This document shows, one piece after another, positions 1-11,600 of a stretch of 59,461 nucleotides of DNA. The notes under the pieces are model-generated. The model worked only from the letters and a program-made list of their open reading frames with translations. It did no database searches and had not been told where the DNA came from. The DNA is from Clostridia bacterium. Its GTDB lineage: Bacteria > Bacillota > Clostridia > Oscillospirales > Acutalibacteraceae. Position 1 is the stretch's first letter; each line of letters opens with the position of its first letter. The stretch spans positions 1 through 59,461 of the forward strand of contig JAFTCX010000050.1 of NCBI GenBank assembly GCA_017454485.1, in the 5' to 3' direction. The position numbers and the translations under genes were made by a program.

Positions 1-63
1 CTTGATCCCGATTTCATCGGACAGTTTTACTGCTTCGATTTTAAAACTTTTCTCATACGTCAT
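1..63 (-). CDS. IS3-family transposase OrfA, N-terminal fragment
   Basis: The first 21 codons of a leftward gene are visible, reading MTYEKSFKIEAVKLSDEIG and onwards, and the rest lies outside the window. This is the characteristic start of the small helix-turn-helix OrfA of IS3/IS150-type elements, which binds the terminal repeats and is normally joined to the DDE integrase OrfB by programmed frameshifting. The ATG at 63 is preceded by an AAAGGTGAG ribosome binding site and a sigma-A promoter at 89-117. The terminal inverted repeat of the element could not be fixed from one end alone. Family assignment rests on a short N-terminus. Confidence 0.7.
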   Translation of the reverse strand, partial: MTYEKSFKIEAVKLSDEIGIK

Positions 64-88
64 TTGAACTCACCTTTCTTTGGTTTTT

Positions 89-117
89 ATTCTATCATCT
101 TTTGGTGAGTTTGTCGA
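89..117 (-). promoter_or_regulatory. Promoter of the IS3-type orfA
   Basis: On the minus strand, -35 TCGACA (112-117) and -10 TAGAAT (89-94) are separated by 17 bp, 26 bp upstream of the orfA start. It is probably internal to the insertion element. Confidence 0.55.
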
Positions 118-164
118 CTCTACTTTTATGATAACACTCCAAAAACAACGTAAATCTAAAAGCA

Positions 165-240
165 AAAGCCTTCCCCATTTTAATGGGGAAGGGGGACCGC
201 TTGCGGTGGAAGGGGTAAAACAGAGCAAAACCCCCTCCAC
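165..240. repeat. REP-like composite palindrome
   Basis: Three hairpins stand in a row. CCTTCCCCATT pairs with its complement at 169-192, ACCGC/GCGGT at 196-207, and a longer imperfect pair of TGGAAGGGGT and ACCCCCTCCA at 207-239. No reading frame here looks coding. The arrangement resembles the short extragenic palindromes scattered in Oscillospiraceae genomes; a related palindrome sits at the right edge of the window (59424-59461). It could act as a terminator or be a non-autonomous mobile repeat. Confidence 0.55.
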
Positions 241-299
241 TGTGCAAAATACACAAAACCACCCCTGAAAAATTCTATATGCGAACATGAAAAAGATCA

Positions 300-328
300 T
301 TGACGTTTCATTTGATAGAATATATAAT
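300..328 (+). promoter_or_regulatory. Sigma-A promoter of the giant surface-protein gene
   Basis: -35 TTGACG (300-305) and -10 TATAAT (323-328) are separated by 17 bp. The predicted leader is about 60 nt and ends in the AAGGAGG site at 381-387. Confidence 0.75.
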
Positions 329-395
329 TAAAAATGTATTAAAGGGCGCACTGCGTCCGAAAACGCGAGCGATTGATTTGAAGGAGGTTTTTTTG

Positions 396-2630
396 ATGAA
401 GGGAAAGACTGGAAAACTGGCAAGACACGGGCGACGAGCGCTGTCCGTGTTCTTGAGCGTGCTCATGCTGATGAGCGCGTGGGTGTTTGTTGCGCCTAAA
501 GCTAACGCGGCATCATATAATATTACAGTTTCTTGGAATGTAAAAAACACGAAAGATACTTATGACGGAAATAGAATGATTCTCAAGAATGGTTCTAATT
601 CGCAGAGCATTCCGAGTAATGGCGTAGCTGCAACTAAGAATTCGGGTGCGCAAAGCGAGACTGTTACTCTAAGTTGGATTCCAGAAACTGTTGAGTATCG
701 TTGTCAAGGAAACATTGCTGATATTTCTGAGTATTATATGACGAGTATTACTGTTAATGGAGTTCCCATTTGGTCTGGATCGATTGGTTGTAAGAAGCAG
801 AACATAACGACTAATACCGCAAGCACAACTTTAACTATTTCTACGGGTAGTTGTAGTAGTTGGTCAAATGGTGGTTCTAATTCCTCTACGACAACTTCAT
901 CACATGCTACAGCAGATACACTTCAGCCTAAAAACACCACTGTAAATGCTTCTGTTAGCCCCACTTCTATCAGTTGCTCTGGCGGTTCTGCCACTTTTTC
1001 TTCATCTGTTGTTGACCAATATGGTGAGTCGCTTGGCTCGAGTGCATCAATGACTTATTCCTCACTTCCTTCTGGCGCTTCTCGTAGCGGTGCCACGGTT
1101 ACTTTTCCTCAGTCTATGTTGGTTACATCTGGCTCCGTTACAATGACCGCAGCTTTTTCTGGCCTTACGTCAAAGACAGCAACTGTTTCTTATACTGGGC
1201 ATACCTTTGGTACGGTTACTTATACATGGTCTGGTACAACAAGTTGCACGGCATCAAGAAAGTGTTCGGTTTGTAATTATACACATTCTCAAAATGCAAC
1301 AATTACAAGCAGTGTCAAAACCCCTGCAACATGTACTGCTAAAGGTACAACTCGCTACACGGCAACTTTTTCACATTCTGCGTTCAGCACACAAACGAAA
1401 GATATTCAAGATATCGCTGCCCTCGGACACAGCTACACCGGCGATTATGTCAACCAGAGCACCGGTAAGCACTATAAAAAGTGCGTTCGCTTCTCCGCTT
1501 GCGGCACCTACGGTATCGGTACAACACAAAACAGCACCGAAAACTGTACTGCCGATTCTACATGGACAACTGATGCTAACCAGCACTGGAAGACTTGTAC
1601 AAAATGCTCTGGACTTGCAACCGCCAAAGCGAACCACTCCGGCGGCACCGCGAACTGCACAACCTTAGCAACGTGTGCAACTTGCGGCGTACAATATGGA
1701 TCCACCAACGATTCTCACAACTGGCAAGCCGACCCGACTTGGACATGGACGGCACAAAGCGGCGGCGGCTACACCGCAACGGCAACATATACCTGCTCAC
1801 GTAACAGCAGCCATACAAGCGTTCAGAACGCGACTGTGACCTCCTCCACAACCAACGCCACCTGTACGGCTGCCGGCAGTACGGTCTATACGGCGTCTGT
1901 GACCTTCAACGGTGCTACAAAAACTGCGACAAAGACGGATTCAATTGCTGCCCTCGGCCACAATCCGCAGAAAATTGCCGCCGTTGATGCAACATGTACT
2001 ACGGCCGGTAACAATGAATACTACAAATGTACAAGATGTAATAAATATTTCACAACCTCCGCTTGCACAACGGAAACAACCGTAGCGGCGCAGACGATTG
2101 CTGCCCTTGGTCACGACTATAGCGGTGCATACCGTGCGCTTTCCGGTAATAAACACGACCGCCTTTGCACAAAAGGCTGCGGTACTTATGGTATCGGTTC
2201 TACAGAGGGCGGCAGTGAAGATTGTACGGCAGCTTCCGCATGGAGCAAGGATGCTTCCGGTCACTGGAAGACATGTGCACATTGTACAAATATTGTTGTT
2301 GCAAAAACGAACCATGATAAGAGCGGCTGGGTCACCACCGACGGCACAAAGCACTGGAAAACCTGTACGACCTGTTCGTATTCTCCGCTTGACGAAGCGA
2401 ACCATACTTGGGAATGGGTGACGGACACCGCCGCTTCTTGTACCACCGCTGGTGTGAAGCACGAAAAGTGCTCAACCTGCGGAAAAATAAGAAGCGAAAA
2501 CACGACGATTCCGGCGGCCGGTCACACGCTTTCCAAAAACACGAACGCGAAATCTGCAACCTGCACCGAAACCGGTTTGATTGATACGTGGAAGTGCTCG
2601 GTCTGCAACAAGATTTTCTCTGACGATTAG
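396..2630 (+). CDS. Giant surface protein, N-terminal part up to an in-frame amber codon
   Basis: ATG at 396 follows an AAGGAGG site by 8 nt and opens a signal peptide: a basic N-region, a hydrophobic core SVFLSVLMLMSAWVFV and a likely cut after PKANA (residue 38). A beta-rich region (about 40-180) and an Ig-like domain (about 190-270) follow. From nucleotide 1200 on, tandem Cys modules have the pattern GHxY...ATCTxxG...CxxCG. The frame stops at TAG (2628-2630, codon 745), in the middle of a module. The next codons, GTTEVQTAVVPALGHDF, continue the same module in the same frame, so this is the N-terminal seventh of a protein of 5,584 residues. The stretch 520-1400 is clearly more AT-rich, with different codon choice, than the rest of the gene. 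If the stop is real and not suppressed, a 744-residue secreted fragment without a cell-surface tail is made. Confidence 0.85.
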   Translation: MKGKTGKLARHGRRALSVFLSVLMLMSAWVFVAPKANAASYNITVSWNVKNTKDTYDGNRMILKNGSNSQSIPSNGVAATKNSGAQSETVTLSWIPETVEYRCQGNIADISEYYMTSITVNGVPIWSGSIGCKKQNITTNTASTTLTISTGSCSSWSNGGSNSSTTTSSHATADTLQPKNTTVNASVSPTSISCSGGSATFSSSVVDQYGESLGSSASMTYSSLPSGASRSGATVTFPQSMLVTSGSVTMTAAFSGLTSKTATVSYTGHTFGTVTYTWSGTTSCTASRKCSVCNYTHSQNATITSSVKTPATCTAKGTTRYTATFSHSAFSTQTKDIQDIAALGHSYTGDYVNQSTGKHYKKCVRFSACGTYGIGTTQNSTENCTADSTWTTDANQHWKTCTKCSGLATAKANHSGGTANCTTLATCATCGVQYGSTNDSHNWQADPTWTWTAQSGGGYTATATYTCSRNSSHTSVQNATVTSSTTNATCTAAGSTVYTASVTFNGATKTATKTDSIAALGHNPQKIAAVDATCTTAGNNEYYKCTRCNKYFTTSACTTETTVAAQTIAALGHDYSGAYRALSGNKHDRLCTKGCGTYGIGSTEGGSEDCTAASAWSKDASGHWKTCAHCTNIVVAKTNHDKSGWVTTDGTKHWKTCTTCSYSPLDEANHTWEWVTDTAASCTTAGVKHEKCSTCGKIRSENTTIPAAGHTLSKNTNAKSATCTETGLIDTWKCSVCNKIFSDD
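2628..2630 (+). other. Single in-frame TAG inside a 5,585-codon frame
   Basis: The frame is open for 744 codons before and 4,839 codons after this TAG, with no shift in phase. In sibling modules the residue at this place is, for example, N in ADENGTTEI (16203 onward) or T in TDATGTTAA (4303 onward). A one-base change from CAG, AAG or GAG would give TAG. Nothing here distinguishes a nonsense mutation, a base-call error or amber read-through. Confidence 0.95.
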
Positions 2631-5600
2631 GGAACGACCGAAGTACAAACGGCAGTTGTCCCCGCCCTTGGCCATGACTTTACCGGCGCATATCATAACG
2701 TGTCAAGCGGTACCCACAACCGCAAGTGTACACGCTGCTCTGCATACGGTCTGAATGGCACGGAAGGCGCCACCGAGGACTGCTCCGGCGGCACTGCAAA
2801 CTGCGTTGACAAGGCGGTCTGCTCCAAATGCTCCACCGCGTATGGATCAGTGGACGCAAGCAACCATAAAGCGCCCGAAAACCGTGCGGCTGTTGCCGCA
2901 ACCTGCGAAGACGGCGGCTACACTGCCGGCGTATACTGCACGGCTTGCGAAAAATGGGTGAGCGGCCACGAGACGGTTGCTGCGAAAGGTCATGATTTTT
3001 CCGGTGCATATCAGAACGTGTCCGACGGTAAACATAACCGTAAATGCTCCCGCTGTGATGCTTACGGTATGAACGGCACAGTCGGCGCAACCGAAAACTG
3101 CTCCGGCGGCACGGCAAACTGCGTTGACAAAGCGGTTTGTACAAAATGTTCCACCGCTTACGGTTCAGTCAATGCATCCAACCATAAAACACCTGTAAAC
3201 CACGATGCTGTCGCTGCCACCTGCGAAGCAGGCGGTTACACCGCCGGCGTATACTGCACGGCTTGCGAAAAATGGGTCAGCGGTCATGCTGAGATTCCTG
3301 CCACCGGTCATGATTACACCGGCGCAGCGCACGTGGTCGAAGAAGGCGTGACACATAATTACGCTTGTAAAAAAGGCTGCGGCACCTTCGGTGTTGGCAC
3401 AGTAAAGAACGCGACCGAAAACTGCGCTGATCATGCAAACAGCGCCTGGGTTACTACTGATGGTACGAACCATTGGCATACCTGCGCCGTCTGCGGAAAG
3501 AAGATCACATCTACCGTCGATGCCCATACCTTTGCTTGGGTCACAGATCAGGATGCGACCTGCATTGCGACCGGCACAAAGCACGAGGAGTGCTCTGTCT
3601 GCCATAAGACCAGAAACGAAAATACAGTGATTCCCGTAAAGGAACATGATTTCAGCGCAGACAACGCTCGCGCACATTATGTCGGCAAAGTCGGCGACGT
3701 GCATAAGCATAACTATGCGTGCGCGAATAACTGCGGCACCTTCGGCGTTGTGATCAACGGTCAGCAGGTTGCAAGCGGCACAGAAGACTGCACGCTCGGC
3801 AGTAGCTGGACCTATGTGGACGAGACCAACCACAAGAAAACCTGCTCGGTCTGCGGGCATGATGTCCTTGCAGCGCACAGCGGCGGCACGGCAACGTGCG
3901 ACGATCCTGCAACCTGCCCGGATTGTAACCACACTTACGGCGGCGCACTGAACCATAATTGGGACTTCACCGGTACAACGCATGCCGTTACATATACCTG
4001 GAACGGCTACACAGCGTGTACGGCGACTGTTACGTGCTTGAATGATCCATCACACAAGCAGCCGATCAACGCAACCGCTATTTCAAGCGACGTGACGACG
4101 GCAGCAACCTGTGCTGCAACCGGCATCAGGACCTACACGGCAACGTTCCCGAACGGAATCCCGAACAACACAAAGACGGAGACGATTCCGATCGATGCGA
4201 CCAACCACAACGGACACATCGCATCTGTTACACTGGTTAAAGCGACCTGCACAACCGACGGTAAGCGCGCGCATTATCACTGCAGCGCTTGCGGCAACGA
4301 TTACACCGACGCGACAGGCACCACTGCGGCAACGGATCTTGTGATCGCGCATACCGGTCACAACTGGAGCGATTGGTCTGTGACAACACCCGCGACCTGT
4401 GTTGCGAAGGGCGAAGAGACTCGTTACTGCCAGAACACGGCCGGTGATGATGAGCATGAAGCCTGCTCGGCAGTGGAAACCAGAGATGTGGAAGTGGATC
4501 CCGATGCGCACGATTACGGCGCACCGTCCTACAACTGGTCGGATGACGGCAAGACCTGCACGGCGACTGTGACCTGCTCACGCAACAGCTCGCATACCGT
4601 TACAGAGACCGCGACCGTGGCGAACGGCAAGATCACCGGCACACCGAAGGCCGGTGCAGATGCGACCTGCGAAGGAAAGGGCACCACGACCTACACGGCG
4701 ACGTTTACAAATGCGCTGTTTACGCAGCAGACGAAGGACGTTGCGGATATTCCGGCGCTCGGCCATGATTTCAGCGCCGACAACAGCCGCGCAAATTCGC
4801 TGGAGAACGGCACGCATAACTTCAAGTGCGCACGCTGCGACGCCTATGGCGTGATGAACGGCTCAACCGCAGAGAAGGACGGTTCTGTGGCCTGCAACTT
4901 CGGCGCTTGGACAGACAAGGACGCAACCGACCATAAGCGCACCTGCTCTGTTTGCGCATATGCTGAGACTGCGGCGCACGACTTCACCGCTCAAATCCAG
5001 AAGGATGCAGCGCTGAAGGGTCAGCCGGATTGTAATTCGCCCGCAACATACTATTATAGCTGCGTCGACTGCGGCAGAGTGGAGGGCAATGCTTCGCACA
5101 CCTTCACAACCGGCGACGCACTCGGTCATGACTGGAATTATGCGAACGCGGTGTTCAACTGGAACGGTTACGCCTGCGCAACGGCGACCGTGACCTGTAA
5201 GAGAGACAATACACATCAAAAGAGCTTTGACGTGACTGTCACGCCCGCAACGACAGCCGCCGACTGTGAACATGACGGTCAGACGGTGTATACCGCGACC
5301 TTCACCGGCGAGGATCACAACACATATACCGACACGAAGACGCAGGTTCTTCCGGCGAGCGGTCATGCCTACGGTACGGCAACCTATACCTGGGCGGCGG
5401 ATAACAGCAGCGTGACCGCCATGATGGTCTGCGCGAACGACGCGAGCCACAAGATCACCGAAACGGTGCAGACGAGCTATGCCGTGACAACTGCGGCAAC
5501 CTGCGAGGGCAAGGGCGTCGGCACCTACACGGCGACGTTTACGAACGAAGCGTTCACCACACAGACGAAGAATGTCGACATCGCGGCGATCGGCCACGCC

Positions 5601-8600
5601 TACGGCACACCGACTTACACCTGGGCGGCGGATAACCTCAGCGTAACCGCAACGCGTGTGTGCGGCAACGATGAGCATCATGTGGAGACCGAGACGGTGA
5701 CTGCGACAGGCGTCACAACGCCTGCTACCTGCCTTGCAGCCGGTCAGACGGTCTATACAAGCGCGGCGTTCGAAAACGCAGCCTTTGCGGTTCAGACAAA
5801 GACGGTGCCGATTGCGCAGCTTGCACATAGCTATACGGGCGAAGTGAAAGACAACCTCAACGGCACGCATTCGTTCAAGTGCGTCAACGGCTGTAACGAA
5901 TACGGCGGCACCGTGGATTGCACCTATCCGGCCAACTGGACAGATAACAACGACGGTACGCAGTCCAAGATCTGCGCCGTCTGCGGCCATAAGATCACGG
6001 AAAACATCAGCTACACGTTGACCTTCCTGTATGACGGCGGCAAAGATGCGAGCCAAAACGACAGCTCCACCGCTCCCTATAATAAGACCTCGACCGTGAC
6101 ACTGCCGAACGTGTCAAAGACCGGCTATACCTTCGACGGCTGGAAAGTGACAACAGCAGCCGGCAACTGGGATGCGGACGAAACGATCGCCAGCGGCACA
6201 AGCACCACCTCTGCCGGAAAATTCGGCAACGCAACGCTGACGGCACAGTGGAAGGCCGCGGATGTGAACTATGTTGTCAAACACTTCAAACAGAACCTGG
6301 ATGACAGCTATCCGACAACACCGACTGAGTCCGAGACGCTTTCGGCAAAAACCGGCACTTCCGTGACGCCGGCTGTGAAAAACTACACCGGCTTTACGGC
6401 ACCGACAGCAACGGCCGTGACGGTCGCGGCCGACGGCAGCACGGTTGTGGAGTATCAGTACACGAGAAACAGCTACACCGTGACGCTCCTCATGGGCGAC
6501 GCGGGCGTGGAGTCCGTGACCGGCAACGGTACCTACAAATACGAAGCTCCCGTGACTGTGGATGCCACGGCAAAGAACGGCTATACGTTCGATAAGTGGA
6601 CGGGCGATGGCGCACCGACCACCAAGACATCCAACTTCACCATGGGCGCCGCAGACATTGTCTGGACAGCAAACACAACGCCTTGCGCGTTCAAGGTGAC
6701 GTTTAACGGCAACGGCGCAACAGGCGGCTCGGTAAACGATCAGCCGTTCCGTTCCGGCGTGGCACAGAACCTCAACGAAAACACCTTCGAAAAGAAATAT
6801 GTCGTCACCTATGACTTCGACGGCGCAACAAGCGGCAATACGCCTGCGAGCGATACCGTGACATATACCTTCGACGGCTGGTCCGAAACTGCCGGCGGCG
6901 CGAAGGTCTATGATGACAAGCAGTCCGTGACGCTGACCCGTCCGAACGAAGACGATCTTGCGCTGTTCGCGATCTGGAACGAATCGAACCTTTCCGTGAC
7001 GCTGCCGAATCCGTCGAAGACCGGCTATGAATTCAAGGGCTGGTACACCGATCCCGGCAAGGAAGACAAAGTAAACGGCACGACCTTTACACCGGACGGC
7101 ACGGTCTCTGCGATCACGCTTTACGCGAAATGGGAAGCGAAGAGCTTTGACGTGGTCTTTGCCGGAGGCGGCGCAACCGGCGGCAGCACCGCAACGCAGA
7201 GATTTACCTCCGATGAGGCGCAGAACCTGAATGCCAACGGCTTTGTCAGAGAATACACCGTTTCCTTCAATTCCAAGGGCGGCACTGCGGTCGAAAGCAA
7301 GAAGGCGGCTTATGTCTTCGATCACTGGAGCGGCAACGGCACGACCTACACCAATGGTCAGAATGTGACGCTTGCCAGCGACAATGATATCACGCTGACG
7401 GCGCAGTGGACACAGGCCTCTGTGAATCTGACCGACGCGAAGCCGACCAGGAAGGGCTACAGCTTCGCCGGATGGTGCACGGATGAAAACGCGCAGACGA
7501 CGCCTGTCGGCGACACCTTCACACCGAAGGCTGATACCGTTCTTTATGCGAAGTGGACAGAGGCGGATACGGAGTATACCGTCAAGCACTTCCAGCAGAA
7601 CCTTGAAAACGATGAATATACGCTGGTTGATACCGATCATCTGACCGCGCTGACCGGCTCCAGCCAGACGCCGGCATTGAAGACCTACGAAGGCTTCACC
7701 GCACCGCAGCCGGAGAAGGTGACGATCGAAGCGGACGGCAGCACGGTTGTGGAATACCGTTACACGAGAAACACGCACACTGTGACGCTGACAAAAGACA
7801 GCGGCATCAGTGCAGTGACCGGCGCAGGTACCTACAAGTTCGGCGCGACGGTAACGCTTGGCGCGACAGTCCGCGACGGCTTCACCTGGAGCGGCTGGAC
7901 CGGCGATCAGACGCTTGCAAACATCAACGCGACCTTTACCATGGGCGACAGCGATGTGACGCTGAGAGCGAACACCACCGCCGGCACCTATACTGTGAAC
8001 TTCTTCGGCAACGGCGCAACGAACGGTTCGATGGAACTGCAGACCTTCACGTCTGACGTGGATGGCACGCTGACGGCGAACGCCTTTGAAAAGGCCTACA
8101 CCGTCACGTATGATTACGACGGCGCGACAAGCGGCAACGACAAGCCGAGCGAAACCGTAAACTACACCTTCGATGGCTGGGCACTGACGGAAAACGGCGA
8201 GCAGGCTTATGCGAACGGCGCAACCGTGAACGAAGCGCGTTCGACTCCGCTTGACCTTTATGCGCGCTGGACGGTGGAAAACGCGGCAGTGACGCTGCCG
8301 AACCCGAGCAAGGTCGGCTACACGTTTGACGGCTGGTACACCGACGCCGACAAGACGAACAAGGTCAACGGCAGCACCTATGAGCCGGAAGAAAGCATCA
8401 CCCTGCACGCGAAGTGGATCGCGAAAGAGATCAACGTGAGCTTCAACGGCAACGGCAAGACCGCGGGCGAGATGAACGCCCAGACCTTCACCAGCGGAAC
8501 GGCGAAGGCGCTGAACGAAAATCAGTACAGCAGAACCTACACTGTGACCTTTGATGCAAAAGGCGGCACTGCAGTTGCAGCAAAAACCGCGACCTATACT

Positions 8601-11600
8601 TTCGCAGGCTGGGCGCTGAGCGCAGACGGCGAGGTGGTCTACACCGATCAGCAGAGCGTGACCTTCGTCAGCGACAAGCCCATCATCCTGTATGCCCAGT
8701 GGACGCCGGGCGGCGTGGATATGACGAGCGCGCAAACGGAAAAGACCGGCTACACGTTCCTCGGCTGGTACAAGGAAGACACCTTTGTCAACAAGGTGGA
8801 AGGCTCGTCCTTTACGCCCGAAGCATCGATCACCCTGCACGCGAAGTGGGAAGCGAACAATGTGAACTATGTCGTCAACCACTATCAGCAGAACATCGAA
8901 AACGACGAGTACACGCTGTTTAAGACCGAAACACTGCAGGCAAAGGCGGATAGCAATGTTACGCCGGCAGTGAAGAGCTATGAAGGCTTCACTTCGCCGA
9001 GCGTACAGACAGAACAGGTGGCTCCGGACGGCTCGACGGTCATCAACTACTACTACGACAGAATCAGCTTTGATGTCACGCTGACCCCCGGCACCGGCAT
9101 CGGCAGTGTGACCGGCGCAGGCCGCTACAAGTACGGCCAGACGGTGACCTATGGCGCGACGGTACTGCCCGGCTATGTTTGGGCGGGCTGGACCGGTACG
9201 GACGCACTGGCTGAGAAGAACGGCACGTTCACGATGCCCGCGCGCGCTGTGGAGCTGACAGCGACCACCACGGCAGACGGCATCACACTGACACTCAAGA
9301 ATCAGAACGCGACGACGGCAGGCACTGCAGCGGTGTATTACACCTATGCCAACAGCCATTACTTTGATGACGCGAATAAAACCAACGAGATCACAGCGAT
9401 CACCGTTCCGACGAAGAACGGCTACACCTTCGGCGGCTACTTCACCGAAGAGAACGGCGGCGGCACGAAGTACATCGACGCGGACGGCACGATCATCAAT
9501 AGCCCGAATACCGCAATCACTGCTTCAACAGAGCTGTTTGCATCCTGGACGGCAAACAATATTATCATCACGCTGAACGGAGAAAACGCAACAACGCTGA
9601 ATACGGATAAGGTCTATTACACCTTCGATACCAACGCCTACTTTGCAGATGCGGCACACGGCAGCGCGATGAACAAGATCACGCCGCCGGAGAGAACCGG
9701 TTGGACCTTCAGCGGCTACTTCACCGAAGCAGGCGGTCATGGCACGCAGTTCATTGCGGACGACGGCGCGTTTGTGAACGATCTTTACAAAACGCTTTAT
9801 GCGAATACCACGCTCTATGCGCACTGGACACAGAACTCCAGCACACTGAATATCAGCGCAGGCGACCACGGCACGCTTTCCGACGGCAAACCTTCTGCGA
9901 CTGTAAAACAGGATTCCGGCACGGTCTATCCGGTGGCCGATCCGCTTCCGGCTGACGGCTACACCTTCAAGGATTGGACGTTTGCCGGTGACAAAAACGG
10001 TATGTTCAACGCGCAAACGAAGCAGTACACCTTCGGCGCACTGGAAGGCAAGACCGACACCCTGACGGCAAACTATCAGACGATTCCGTACACGCTGACG
10101 CTGAACTACGGCGGCGGCAAGGACGGCATCGATCAAACGTCCGGCACTGCAGCTTATAACATTGAAACTGCGGCGGCGCTTCCGACGCTGACCCGTACCG
10201 GCTACACGTTCGCAGGCTGGCGTGTGACAGTCCCGGCAGGCAACTGGGCAGCCAATGATGAGGTTGCGGCGAATGCGAGCGCGACAAACGTCGGCAAGTA
10301 CGGCAACGCGACGCTGACAGCACAGTGGACGCCGGACGGCTACACGGTGAAGTTCGACACCGACGGCGGTGAAGCAATCGCTGACCTTGCCTACAACATC
10401 GAGAGCACCGACACGCTTCCCGCAGCGGTAAAGACCGGCTACACCTTCCAAAACTGGAAAGTGACGAGCAACACCGCCGGCAGCTGGACGAAGGATGAAA
10501 CGGTGAACAGCGGCGCAGCATTGACCGGCAAACACGGCAACGTGACGCTGACGGCACAGTGGCAGATCAACAGCAGTACGCTGAAGATCAACGCCAACGG
10601 CGGCACCTACACTGGCACGACCACGGTCACCGGCGATTACAACACCGAGACGACACTCGCAGCGCCGACCAAAGACGGTTACACCTTCGAAGGCTGGACG
10701 CTGAATGAGAATTCCAACGGCTCTATTGACGGCGCGGTCTACACCTTCGGACCGACCGATGGGGCAGAGGACACCGCGACGGCACAGTGGCAGACGATCG
10801 ACTACACGGCAACGCTGAAAGAAAACGGCGGCTCGGATGTTTCCGATATCATCTTCACTGTGGAGAGCGAGCCGATCACCCTGCCGACAGAAATCAGCAG
10901 AACCGGCTATACGTTTGCAGGCTGGAAAGTGACAAGTGAAACGGGCGGAAGCTGGACAAACGGCGCCGCGCTGACAAAGATTGACACCGGTGCCTTCGGC
11001 GATGTGACGCTGACGGCGCAGTGGGAGACGATCGACTACACGATCGCCTATGACCTTGACGGCGGCGCCGCGACCGGCAACCCGGACAGCTACACGATTG
11101 AATCCGACCCGATCACGCTGAACGCGCCGACGAAGACCGGCTACACCTTCGCTGGCTGGACCGGCAGCAACGGCACAGTGCCGCAGACGGCTGTGACAAT
11201 TACAAAGGGCAGCGTCGGCAACAAGAATTACACGGCGAACTGGACGGCCAACACCTTCACCGTGACCTACAACGCAAACGGCGGCACCGGCACGATTGCG
11301 CCGACAGAGGGCAACTACGCGTCGACAGACCTGACCTTTGCCGAAAACGCATTCACCAGAGAAGGCTGGCACTTCACCGGCTGGAACACGGCGGCAGACG
11401 GAAACGGCACGCCATACAAAGCGGGCGCCGATATTCCGGCAAAGACGTTCGGCTTGACGATGAACAACACGGTTGCATTGTTCGCACAATGGGCACGCAA
11501 CGAAAGCACGCTGGTTGTTTCCGGCGGCAATCACGGCAAGTTTGACGGTGAAAGTGAAAAGACTTTCACAGGTGCCTATGAGGCAACGCAGGTGATTGCA

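Noticed and set aside
70-300. Small minus-strand frame overlapping the left REP region
   Set aside because: It spans palindromic repeat and IS promoter sequence and has no binding site or family resemblance.
2700-2702. GTG as an independent start of the main part of the giant protein
   Set aside because: No Shine-Dalgarno sequence or signal peptide, and the codons between 2631 and 2700 continue the interrupted module.
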